From JALOAF01 sp035446765 (GTDB lineage: Bacteria; Patescibacteriota; Gracilibacteria; Absconditabacterales; Absconditicoccaceae): a stretch of DNA of 28,428 bases. The stretch covers positions 1-28,428 of the forward strand of contig DAOTFU010000011.1 of NCBI GenBank assembly GCA_035446765.1, read 5' to 3'. This document shows, piece by piece, positions 1 to 7,842 of this stretch (its first letter is position 1; each line of letters begins with the position of its first letter). Both the position numbers and the translations under genes were made by a program. The notes beneath the pieces are model-generated. The model ran no database searches. It was not told where the DNA came from and worked only from the letters and a program-made list of their open reading frames with translations.

Positions 1-41
1 ATAAAAATTATTAGATCTATAAAATAGATTTATCAAAATAA

Positions 42-69
42 AAATCACTATCCTTTTAGATAGTGATTT
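42..69 (-). terminator. Hairpin terminator after the CARDB-like gene
   Basis: An 11-bp perfect stem (42-52 with 59-69) closes a 6-nt loop. On the minus strand it is followed by a T-rich run. It lies just past the stop of the minus-strand gene ending at 86. The plus-strand side is also followed by a T-rich stretch, so it could act in both directions. Confidence 0.7.
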
Positions 70-85
70 CATTATTTGATTTTTT

Positions 86-1156
86 TTATTTCTCCAACAA
101 TTTTTTTAATTTATTGCGAGTCTCATTGGATTCTGTTGGTGGATTTTTACTAGCTTCAATTTGTTGATAGTTTTGGTTTCATCACATATAGTTTCAGGTA
201 ATATATGCTGTCATAAAATTATTACTCATATTTTCTTCTGGTTCTACACAAGATATTGAAAATTCTATAATTGAGTTACTCAAAAACTCTAAACCATTTT
301 CTAGTTCCAATTCAGCAGTAATCAGTAATGTGTCTCCACCTTCTAAAAGCATTAAAGGGTATATATCCCAATCAATATCATATTGTGAATAAGATATCCC
401 ATTAACTCAATCTAATTTTACAGTATGACCAAATCATGTAATTTGTTTGTCTACTACACCCAAATTTTCTATCTCTATTTCTAATTCAGCTTCATGATCA
501 TTTATCGCCACAAAACTAGCGTTATTTATAGCTAAGTCTCAATTTAAAAGTCCACAACCTAATCAATATAATTCAAATTCACTAATATTTTCTCTATTTC
601 ATGTACTACAATAAATATTTGCTGCTTCCATCCATTCTAAATATTCATCACAATCTCAATTTGATGGGGATATATCAAAATCCATTTCATCACCATTATC
701 ACACTCAAATTCAATTCAGTCGTATTGATTGTTTTCTAGGCCACACTCTTCAGCATATTCTTCTATCCAATCCATAAAACCATAATAATCTCATTCATAA
801 GTCTCTGCTGCACCTAGTACTTCTTCATGAGTACAGTTGAATAATTCACATCTATCGCTTTCATCAAATTCAACAAGTTTTACTCAACCATGACCATCGC
901 ATTCTTCCATAGATTCATCCACTCGGTCCATTTCATTCATTTGATTAGTACATGACTTATTTAGAACTGGCTCATATCAATCCATGCATTCTAAGTCATG
1001 TAAATCGTCATAAGTATAAGATTCAAAATTTGACTTCATTTTTAGGTTCATCACATTACCGTGCATTTTGTCGCCAGCAAATGTGTAAACCAATCATGCA
1101 AATACCAATACTGCAAGAGCAAGTATTATACTCCCATTTTTACCAAGTTTTTTCAT
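86..1156 (-). CDS. Secreted Cys-rich protein with CARDB-like C-terminal domain
   Basis: Reads as 356 residues with UGA as Gly. The N-terminus (MKKLGKNGSIILALAVLVFAG) is a signal peptide or signal anchor. The next roughly 200 residues are acidic and carry more than ten cysteines, for example in KSCTNQ, CELFNCTHEE and GCGLLNGD, suggesting a disulfide-bonded extracytoplasmic fold. Residues of about 220-330 look like a CARDB or Ig-like beta sandwich: alternating strands such as AELEIEIENLG, then GGDTLLITAELEL, ending in an EPEENMSNN motif like the ESNEDNN end of CARDB domains. The tail is a short basic helix. It has its own promoter with a palindromic box and a terminator, so it is probably monocistronic. 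A cell-surface role is inferred; the domain call is by pattern only. Confidence 0.8.
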
Positions 1157-1191
1157 AAAAATAAATTAATATATAAATATTTTACACATAA

Positions 1192-1219
1192 ATTATAAAT
1201 TATAAATGAAATTTGTCAA
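1192..1219 (-). promoter_or_regulatory. Sigma-70-type promoter of the CARDB-like gene
   Basis: On the minus strand, TTGACA (plus 1214-1219) and TATAAT (plus 1192-1197) are separated by 16 bp, about 40 bp before the start codon. The -35 lies inside the palindromic box ATTTGTCAAAT (1211-1221), which recurs at 7740-7750 and 7774-7784. Confidence 0.7.
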
Positions 1220-1325
1220 ATTTTTACATACTTTTTGTTTCAAGCTAGTTTGAATTTTGATCTTGATTGTTTATACAATAAAATATAAAAAATCAAATCT
1301 ATTTTTATCGCCTATTTTGTATTTA

Positions 1326-2129
1326 ATGAGTAGGATTAGAAGAGCAATAAAGTCTTGAACCAATATAATTATATGATTTTGTGTTTTTGTGTTTATTTTT
1401 TTGTTACGACAAAATTTTGCCAAAGCAGATGTCAGCATAAAAAAACCAGCCTATGATAGTAGTAGTATGAGTGAGTTTATTAGTCAAAAAAGTATTGCAC
1501 TTTTGCAATATAGTTTGTCAAATGCACAGCAACAATATCGAAACAATTTTGACTTAAACTCAGATTATTCTTTACAAAAATATTTGTCAGATCAAAATAT
1601 ATTACAAAACAAAAATTATGAGCCATCAGATTTAGTACAAATAGATTCAGAATATATCGTGAATAGAGCAGGTAGACCTTATTTACGTCAAGCTGCACAA
1701 GTAGCATTTGAAAAAATGGCTTTTGACTTTTACCAAGAACTTGACCAACAATTTTATCTGATTAGTGCATATAGGACATCAAGAGATCAAGCGACTATGT
1801 TTGAATGAGGTTGTTCTTCGATTAGATGTGCCAAAATTGGTGGAAGTGAACATCAGTTGTGATTGGCAGTAGATATACATGTAGCCACCAAAAATTGATA
1901 CAACATATTTTGAGAAGAAACATTTGAACGAATGAATAAAAATGCATATAAATACTGATATATAAACACTTATCGTAAATGAGCAGATGTTGATTGAAAA
2001 ATGAAAGAAGTACGACATTGGAGATATGTTGGAATTCCATTAGCTACAGAACTTTACAAAAAGGATATGAGTTTTGTAGAATACTACAATAAATTAGTGA
2101 AGAGTGAAGAACTAAAAGTTAATAGTTAA
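1326..2129 (+). CDS. VanY-type D-alanyl-D-alanine carboxypeptidase, membrane-anchored
   Basis: 267 residues. The start at 1326 was chosen because it gives a complete anchor: basic MSRIRRAIKSG, then a hydrophobic helix (NIIIGFCVFVFIFLL); a GTG start at 1389 would remove most of it. The C-terminal half is a LAS/VanY metallopeptidase. SAYRTSRDQ is at about residues 143-151, the zinc motif GSEHQLGLAVDIH (first His and Asp ligands) at about 176, and the distal EVRHWRYVG (third His) at about 228; VanY enzymes usually have ExxWHxRYVG there. The expected reaction is removal of the terminal D-Ala from peptidoglycan stem peptides outside the membrane. Several glycines, including GL in the zinc motif, are UGA-coded. 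A weak TTGAAT/TACAAT pair lies at 1250-1279. Confidence 0.88.
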
Positions 2130-2148
2130 GGTTTACTTATACTATAGT

Positions 2149-2177
2149 TTGACATAAAACACATTAACTTTTTACTA
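2149..2177 (+). promoter_or_regulatory. Possible grpE promoter
   Basis: TTGACA at 2149-2154 is followed after 17 bp by TTACTA, a poor -10. It is the only consensus-like -35 in the gap between the VanY-type gene and grpE. Weak support. Confidence 0.3.
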
Positions 2178-2183
2178 CTCGCT

Positions 2184-2195
2184 CCTGCCGGCAGG
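2184..2195. repeat. GC-rich 12-bp palindrome in the grpE leader
   Basis: CCTGCCGGCAGG is a perfect 12-bp palindrome in otherwise very AT-rich DNA, followed by another CAG. It resembles the other GC-rich palindromic pieces of this window (3173-3247, 4570-4640, 5024-5056, 28341-28366). Confidence 0.5.
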
Positions 2196-2226
2196 CAGAC
2201 ATGGTTTAACTTTTAACTAGACTTAA

Positions 2227-2757
2227 ATGACAGAAAAAGCAAAAAAAGAATCAAAAAAAGAAAAAAAACTACAAGAACAATTGGAGAAGCTTCAAAAGGA
2301 ATATAATGAGCAGACAGAAATACTCAAAAGAGCACAACATGATTACATCAATTTAAAATTTGATTTTGATAGATTTCAAAAATATACAGAAGAAAAGGAT
2401 AAGGATAGTGAAACAAATTCACTTATTGCTAGTGTAAAAAAGTTTTTGCCTTTTGTGGAAGATCTGAGAAAATCTTTGGATACTTTACCAGAAGAAAAGA
2501 AATCAGACCCATTGGCTCAATGAGTACAATTGGTTTATGACAATTTTTTGAAAACACTTGAATCAATGAGTATCAAACAAATAGAGGCTATATGACTAGA
2601 GCCAGATTCGGTATTACATGAGCCAGTTTCAGTTCAGCCAGTAGAGGATAAAAAAATGAAATGAAAGATAGTGCAAGAATTTGAAAGAGGATTTGTGTAT
2701 AAGAAAGATGACAAACAAATAGTCTTAAATACATCAAAAGTAATAGTTGGACAATAA
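2227..2757 (+). CDS. grpE: Nucleotide exchange factor GrpE
   Basis: 176 residues, a normal length for GrpE. The protein is the nucleotide exchange factor of the DnaK (Hsp70) chaperone in the cytoplasm. Residues 1-70 are a Lys/Glu-rich coiled coil, the long paired helix. FLPFVEDLRKSL and the following VYDNFLKTLESMSIKQIE form the four-helix bundle region. The C-terminus holds the beta domain with the family pattern HEPVSVQPVED, then IVQEFERGFVYKKDD and TSKVIVGQ. One UGA-coded Gly at 2521 joins the two halves. dnaK and dnaJ are not in the window. The gene follows a leader holding a GC-rich palindrome and is followed by a bidirectional terminator. Confidence 0.93.
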
Positions 2758-2812
2758 TGTACAATTGACAATGAACAATTTACAGTGAATAATTTGCAAT
2801 CAAGGAAAATAA

Positions 2813-2846
2813 AAAAAAGTTGGCAATGGAAACAGCCAACTTTTTT
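2813..2846. terminator. Bidirectional terminator between grpE and the small membrane gene
   Basis: A 12-bp perfect stem (2813-2824 with 2835-2846) has A-runs on one arm and T-runs on the other. It sits between the convergent stops at 2757 (+) and 2853 (-), so it can serve both genes. Confidence 0.8.
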
Positions 2847-2852
2847 ATTTTC

Positions 2853-3092
2853 CTATTTTCTTTTAAACCATATTTTTATGCCCATTATTCCAACAACTAT
2901 ACACAGTAGTCCAATAAAGGATAAAAATATTATTTCCCAGGCCTCCTTAACAGGCTCCATCCATAAGCCTATTATTGGATTTGCCATCACAAATAGTGCT
3001 CCAAATATCATAAGGCATATCCAGAATATTATTCCAATAATCCTGCCTGAAAGAAAAAAGAAATTTTCTGTAAAATAGTAAATTTTTTTCAT
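2853..3092 (-). CDS. Small two-helix membrane protein, unknown function
   Basis: 79 residues and not recognised as a named family. Two hydrophobic helices are clear: about residues 14-37 (LSGRIIGIIFWICLMIFGAL) and about 53-73 (IIFLSFIGLLCIVVGIMGIK). They are joined by a short loop with WMEPVKEAWE, and the tail is basic (WFKRK). No UGA codon is used, so it reads the same in the standard code. A strong promoter (3122-3149) and a downstream terminator argue for a real, separately transcribed gene. An antisense plus-strand reading frame of similar length covers the same bases but has no supporting signals. Confidence 0.7.
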   Translation of the reverse strand: MKKIYYFTENFFFLSGRIIGIIFWICLMIFGALFVMANPIIGLWMEPVKEAWEIIFLSFIGLLCIVVGIMGIKIWFKRK

Positions 3093-3121
3093 TTTTTGTT
3101 TTTTTATTTATTATTAATAAT

Positions 3122-3149
3122 ATTATAAAAAATATTGTGATTAAGTCAA
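3122..3149 (-). promoter_or_regulatory. Promoter of the small membrane gene
   Basis: On the minus strand, TTGACT (plus 3144-3149) and TATAAT (plus 3122-3127) are separated by 16 bp. The start codon lies about 30 bp downstream of the -10. Confidence 0.65.
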
Positions 3150-3172
3150 GTCTGATTTCACTTGCCTTATTC

Positions 3173-3247
3173 CCTGCAGGCCGCTATTCGCTTCGCTACA
3201 GCGGGTCTGTAAAGACCACACCCCGAATATATCGAGGTTGGGTCTTT
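3173..3247 (+). promoter_or_regulatory. GC-richer hairpin leader upstream of uvrC
   Basis: Begins with the palindrome CCTGCAGG (3173-3180), then a CCGCT/AGCGG stem (3181-3185 with 3200-3204). Two mutually exclusive stems follow: GGTCT (3204-3208) with AGACC (3213-3217), or AAAGACC (3211-3217) with GGTCTTT (3241-3247). The second is extended by an inner stem at 3221-3226 with 3232-3237. The longer hairpin runs into a T-rich stretch 14 bp before the uvrC start. It could be an attenuator-like leader or just a dispersed repeat; the sequence alone does not decide. Confidence 0.4.
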
Positions 3248-3260
3248 TACTTGAAAAAAT

Positions 3261-4949
3261 ATGAGTTTAAAGTACAAAAAAAGCATGGAAAAATCAATAC
3301 TAAACAATATCCCGAATAAGCCATGAATCTATCTTTTTAAAGACAAAAAAGACAGTATTCTCTATATCTGAAAAGCTAAGAATCTCAAAAAAAGAGTATC
3401 CCAATATTTCAACCCAAATTCTGTGCGAAAACAAGATATGTTGAATAAGGCAGAAACTGTAGATTTTTTACAAGTAAAAACAGAGTCAGAAGCTCTTTAT
3501 CTAGAAGACAATCTAATAAAAGAGCATCAGCCTCCCTTCAATAATATGTTGAAATGATCCAATAGCTACGCTTACATCAAAATTACCAATGAAGATTTTC
3601 CACAAATATTCATTACCAGAAATAAAATAAAAGATTGATCTAAATATATTTGACCAAAACATAATACTATTGAATTAAAAAAGTTTCTTCAATATCTGAG
3701 ATACATCATCAAACGAAGGGGTTGCAAAAAAACTCAGTTCAATCAGTGAAAAGTATGTTCAGATTATCATTTTTGATTGTGTAATTGATGGTGTTCAAAA
3801 AAGATCCATTCAAACAAATTACAAGCAAAAAAAGAATATTCAGATATTATAAAACTAATAGAGCAATTTTTCAGATGAAACACAAAACCAGTCGAAAAAG
3901 AGATCAAGCTACAAATCCAAAAAGCTGTCGATGGGGAAAATTTTGAACGAGCAACAAAGCTCAGAGACATATATTTGCAGATAGAAAATCTTACAGAAAA
4001 GCAAACTGTAGTACTTCCCAAAAGTACATCATGATATATTTGTCAGATCAAAGAAATCTCAGGTTGGTTCGTCTATATTGTGTTAAATTTCTATGAATGA
4101 AAACTTATTGACGTAATTATCCACAAACAAAACCAAGAAGATTGAGATGAAAATTCCATACTATCAACACTGGGATCTGAGCTTGGAAATCTGGAGAAAA
4201 TTGACTCGGAGAGCAGCCTTATTGTTAAAAACCCGAAAATTAAATTGAACAAAACTCAGATAAAAGAAGTTGTATCTCTTATGGACGGATTTCTCGATTC
4301 ATATATCATCACCCAATCTTTCAAAGATGAGAATTTACTCAATGATATTCTCAAAGATATCCAAGAAAAGTATAAATTAAAAAACTTTCCATATCGTATG
4401 GAATGTATAGATATTTCTCATTTATCATGATCACGACCAAGTGGAGGATTGTCAGGTTTTTTGTGATGAATACCTAATTACAAATTGTATCGTAAATATA
4501 AAATTAATGCCAAAGCATCCGATGACTATGAAGCATTAAAAGAGGTCATTATAAAAAGACTTAAACCCAAAGACTCTTTGTCATCCTCGAGCAGCCAGCC
4601 CCGTCTGAATAGCGGGGATAGCGAAGGATATAAGAGTCTTCCAGATCTACTCATTCTAGATTGATGAAAATGACAACTCTGAATACTCAAAGAATTACTA
4701 CAAGAAGAACGATTTCAGCAAGTATTCAAACAGGTAGATTTTGTATCATTTTGAAAATGAGTAGCTAGAAAAACAGCTTGAAAAATCAAATGAGAAAAGG
4801 AAAAAATTTTCTATTTTGATCAAGATATGAAGATTAAAAATTTCGATTTAAGATATGATCAGTCAGACAAAGTTTTGGTTAAACTTCGTGATGAAGCACA
4901 CAGATTTGCCAATTCTTACAGAAAAAATCAGATGAAGAAATGATTTTAG
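3261..4949 (+). CDS. uvrC: Excinuclease ABC subunit C, lacking the C-terminal HhH domain
   Basis: 562 residues. UvrC makes both incisions in UvrABC nucleotide excision repair. The GIY-YIG nuclease is N-terminal (GIYLFKDKKDSILYIGKAK, then KKRVSQYF and the catalytic-Glu region ESEALYLEDN). The UVR motif lies near residue 215 (IQKAVDGENFERATKLRD). The RNase H-like nuclease follows with ECIDISH, SDDYEAL, DLLILDGGKGQLG and DEAHRFAN, so the expected acidic and His residues are present. The protein stops at SYRKNQMKKGF, where homologues continue into a tandem helix-hairpin-helix domain, and a dispersed repeat begins at the stop codon. A roughly 23-residue Ser-rich insertion before DLLILDGG coincides with a palindromic element (4570-4640). 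An in-frame ATG at 3285 is an alternative start. Confidence 0.93.
4570..4640 (+). repeat. Palindromic element inserted in frame within uvrC
   Basis: A nested inverted repeat: AAGACTC (4570-4576) with GAGTCTT (4634-4640), ATCCT (4583-4587) with AGGAT (4625-4629), and CCCCG (4599-4603) with CGGGG (4613-4617). It encodes a Ser/Gly/Asp-rich stretch (SLSSSSSQPRLNSGDSEGYK) absent from typical UvrC between the EVIIKRL helix and DLLILDGG. It is GC-richer than the surrounding gene and shares words such as GATAGCGAAGG with the hairpin leader at 3181-3204 in reverse orientation. Confidence 0.6.
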
Positions 4950-5117
4950 CACTGTCATTTTGAGCGGAACAAAGTGGAGTCGAAAAATCCATTTTTTTTG
5001 ATATAATTTTTTCGCTCCGCTAGGGTTACTTTTGCCTGCCAGCTGCAAAAGTAACCAAAAAAGCCTCGGGTCGCTCAGCCATTTTTCAAAAATCGTCACC
5101 CCACACCAAAAGTCTTT
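4950..5117. repeat. Composite dispersed repeat block after uvrC
   Basis: This accounts for most of the 350-bp gap between uvrC and the next gene. It starts at the uvrC stop with a TGTCATTTTGAGCGGAAC-type segment (4953-4970), a kind of dispersed sequence I know from many bacterial genomes. A 12-bp hairpin follows (5024-5035 with 5045-5056), then a 55-bp segment (5063-5117) that is identical to 28374-28428 at the window end. Short minus-strand reading frames over it are translations of the repeat, not genes. The remaining 5118-5240 holds only AT-rich sequence with no recognisable signal. Confidence 0.75.
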
Positions 5118-5240
5118 GGTGAGGGATTCCTAGTGAAAAATCTGAGACGACCCATTTTTTATTTTTTTACCATACACCACATATCAATACATCAAAAATA
5201 CTTAATGTCAACGATTACTATAAGTACTTAAGGTGTTTTT

Positions 5241-5268
5241 TTGATAATATTGTTTTTCTGCGTATAAT
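5241..5268 (+). promoter_or_regulatory. Promoter of the TPR-like gene
   Basis: TTGATA (5241-5246) and TATAAT (5263-5268) are 16 bp apart, with the start codon about 32 bp downstream. A 10-bp palindrome TAAGTACTTA (5221-5230) lies just upstream and could bind a regulator. Confidence 0.62.
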
Positions 5269-5299
5269 TGATTGTACATTTTAAAACAAGTCTTGATAT

Positions 5300-6850
5300 A
5301 TGACAATCAGAGAAAAACTTATATTATCATTTACTATATTGTGTCTATGGACGGTGTTTCTTTTTAGCGACGCAATTTCTTCTGTTCAATACAAAAAACA
5401 AAACACAAACCCACCGGTCTCGGTCAATAATGACCGGACCACCTCCCTTCAAAAGGGAGGAATTTCTGATAATCATTGATCAGCATCTTCTTTTGACTCT
5501 CAGTCTCAACATATTGAGACTCAAAACAAAGCATCCAAGCTAGAAGAGACAATAGCAGAGAATATTGAAAATTGACTCAACGATCTAAAGATTAAAACTA
5601 ATGAAATCAAAAATTTGTCACAAGATATAGCGATTTTGGAAAAAATATATGAACAAGAAAAGAGTCCAGATATTTTAAAGCTTCTTTTGGAAAAATTGAA
5701 TCATGAATATCAATTTGAGAAAGCCAAAGAATATATTTGAAATATCAATATATTCCAAGATAAGTCAGTAGATCCAAAGACATATATTTACACATATATA
5801 AACACACTCTCTTTGACAGATCAAAACAGTATGAGTAAATTTATGACATTTATAGATCAAATCAGAGAGCACTCTATGATAAGTGCGGATGATTATGTGT
5901 TTTATCAGTGATTGACAAAACTTTGGCAAAAAGATTACGAATGAGCAGATATTCTTTTGAAGCAGGTTAAGTGAGAATTTTATCAATCATTCACAAATCA
6001 GATATTTGATACTATAGACAAATTTAACAGTCAAAAGTGAACACCTCTTTATTACAAAGACTCACTCATTGCACTGACTGCCATGAAAAATGGTTATTTT
6101 TCTTTGGCCAACAAGCTTGCAGTCGATTCGATCATAGAAGACAATCAGTATATATTGCCATATCAGATACTTGCATATTCCAACTTTCTTACCAACAACC
6201 GGGAGAAATCCATAGAAAATTTTTATGAGCTTGTAAAACTAGATTCAGAAAATCAGGATAAATATAATTTTTATATATGAGTATCTTACTATCGATGGTG
6301 AAATCATAGAGAATCCATTCTTATATTATCCCATCTGATGGACAATGAAGCATACAAGACAGAGTGTTACAGATATTTGATATCAAATTATCAAGCTCTT
6401 TGAGATGATAGCAAGACCATACAAGTACGAAAAAAACTCCTGTGACAAGATGATTTATCTAAGTCAGATTTCAAAAACTTTTATGATATAGTATTTTACA
6501 GACCCTTATCTGAGTGAAAAAATCATAGCATTTACAAACAAGAAAGGCAACTTTCTTATGATTTTGTAGGTATGTGTTATGATCAATTTGGCACTTCAGA
6601 AGCTATATGTCTGTATTGAGAAGTAGGGATGGACATCGCCAACAAAAATCGAGAAAATGTCGAAAATAGTCTACTTTATTTAGCGGATAATTATCCAGAA
6701 TCTAGCATATTTCAAGCACTAGGAGATTATTATACATCACACAATTCTAGCAAAAAAGCAAAAACTTACTACCTCAAGGCAGTAAGTCTTAGTGACAATA
6801 CTTCACAAAAAAATATAATTGAAAATAAAATTATTTCTGAGTTAGACTAA
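5300..6850 (+). CDS. Exported TPR-like helical repeat protein
   Basis: 516 residues with a signal peptide or anchor (MTIREKLILSFTILCLWTVF). A low-complexity linker of about residues 32-70 contains two GC-rich palindromes. Then come a short coiled coil and a long series of helix pairs typical of tetratricopeptide repeats, for example LNHEYQFEKAKEYIGNI, MKNGYFSLANKLAVDSII, NREKSIENFYELVKLDSEN and the C-terminal ALGDYYTSHNSSKKAKTYYL. Conserved Ala/Gly/Tyr spacing is visible but weak. No catalytic motif is seen; a scaffold or binding role at the cell envelope is inferred from TPR folds generally. Its stop overlaps the stop of the opposing gene by 2 bp. Several glycines are UGA-coded. Confidence 0.82.
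5414..5460 (+). repeat. Two GC-rich palindromes inserted in frame in the TPR-like gene
   Basis: Adjacent hairpins lie within the coding sequence. CGGTCA (5421-5426) pairs with TGACCG (5431-5436), and an alternative pairing is CCGGTC (5414-5419) with GACCGG (5432-5437). CCTCCCTT (5442-5449) pairs with AAGGGAGG (5453-5460). They encode a short polar stretch (PPVSVNNDRTTSLQKGG) in the linker after the signal segment, where an insertion would be tolerated. Confidence 0.55.
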
Positions 6851-7692
6851 GCTGCGAGCTTCATTTCTTCTCATTTTTCTTTACTGTTTAATTTTATTTC
6901 ATTATTTTCTTTTTTATTCTTATCTTTTTCTCCTTTATTTTCTCCTTTATTTTCTACTTTTTTATTGTCTAATTTTATTTCTTTAGTTTCTCATTTGTTT
7001 GCTTTTTTTGCTTCTTCTAATTTCTTTTTTAATTCAGCAATTTCTTCGTCTTTCTTTTTCAAATTGTTTTCCCCCCATTTATTTACATCTTCACTCTCCA
7101 TCTTCACAATTTTTTGTTGTGTTACTTCTTGTTTTTTTGATCACAAAAGTTTTTTTTCTCAATAATCTGATTTATTTTCACCCATATTTACTTCTTTAGT
7201 AATTTCTTTAGTTTTTTTTGATTCTCCGGATTTTCATTTTTTAAATTGTAGTTTTTCAAACCAATTGTTTAATTTTAGTCATCTTGTCTCTAAATGATTG
7301 TAAGAAAAATCAGACAATGGTTTTTTGGAAAAAATCCTACCAAATGTAGATTTTCGAGCATTTTTTACTGTGTTTTTTCAAGTATTCCATGTATTTACTA
7401 CACCATTTACCATAGGTTGTACCGTGGCTCTTACTGCTCACTCAAGTGCTGTTCCTCCAGCTATTATTGGACTAAGCGGTATATTCATCGCTTTGTGATA
7501 CCATTTACCATGGTTCCAGGCTCCTAGCAAAACATCTTTTACTCTTTTGGCTGTGTCTGCTGTTATTTCACATCATTCTTTTCACATAGTTTTTAGTGTG
7601 ACAAACAAATCTGCAGTTGTTGTCACAACTGTTCAACCCAATCTAATTGGTATTGCCAAGGTATTTCAAGCTCTATTCAAAGTATTTCACAT
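6847..7692 (-). CDS. Unknown protein with amphipathic N-terminus and Lys/Glu coiled-coil tail
   Basis: 281 residues, not recognised. The first 110 residues are Thr/Ala/Gly/Val-rich and moderately hydrophobic (NTLAIPIRLGGTVVTTTADL, then LSPIIAGGTALEGAVRATVQ), perhaps membrane-associated helices. A basic stretch follows (NARKSTFGRIFSKKPL). The last 130 residues are highly charged, with a coiled coil (KKDEEIAELKKKLEEAKK) and repeated NKGENKGEKDKNKKEN. The layout of a basic FSK segment plus charged coiled coil resembles the divergently transcribed gene at 7843, so they may be related in function. It is transcribed from 7721-7748 and meets the TPR-like gene tail to tail, with stop codons TAG and TAA overlapping. 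Confidence 0.72.
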
Positions 7693-7720
7693 CTTATGTA
7701 ATTCACAATTAAACAATATT

Positions 7721-7748
7721 ATTATAAACAAAAAATAAAATTTGTCAA
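7721..7748 (-). promoter_or_regulatory. Minus-strand promoter of the divergent island pair
   Basis: On the minus strand, TTGACA (plus 7743-7748) and TATAAT (plus 7721-7726) are 16 bp apart, about 30 bp from the start at 7692. Its -35 lies in the box ATTTGTCAAAT. Confidence 0.72.
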
Positions 7749-7784
7749 ATTATTTAATAGATTATTTTGTAATATTTGACAAAT
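7740..7784. promoter_or_regulatory. Inverted pair of ATTTG(A/T)CAAAT boxes over divergent -35 elements
   Basis: ATTTGTCAAAT (7740-7750) and its exact reverse complement ATTTGACAAAT (7774-7784) are spaced 34 bp centre to centre. Each box is itself a 5-1-5 palindrome covering a -35 hexamer. The same box covers the -35 of the CARDB-like gene (1211-1221). An operator for one regulator is plausible. The alternative is that an A/T context around TTGACA produces it by chance. Confidence 0.5.
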
Positions 7785-7804
7785 AAAAGTTTTTATACTA
7801 TAAT
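7776..7804 (+). promoter_or_regulatory. Consensus promoter driving the plus-strand island genes
   Basis: TTGACA (7776-7781), 17-bp spacer, TATAAT (7799-7804): a perfect sigma-70 consensus. The expected transcription start near 7811 leaves about 30 nt before the ATG at 7843, or a nearly leaderless start at the ATG at 7813. Confidence 0.8.
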
Positions 7805-7842
7805 ATATAAAGATGAATTTATTTATTATTTTTTATTTAACC

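Noticed and set aside
2785..3078. Plus-strand frame opposite the small membrane protein
   Set aside because: It starts inside the terminator region and lacks a promoter, whereas the minus-strand gene has a strong promoter and two clear membrane helices.
3137..3319. Short plus-strand frame over the uvrC leader
   Set aside because: It is made mostly of the GC-rich hairpin leader and overlaps the uvrC start in another frame.
4863..5099. Minus-strand 78-codon frame after uvrC
   Set aside because: It lies over the dispersed repeat block and the uvrC 3' end and has no promoter or start signals; it is a translation of a repeat.
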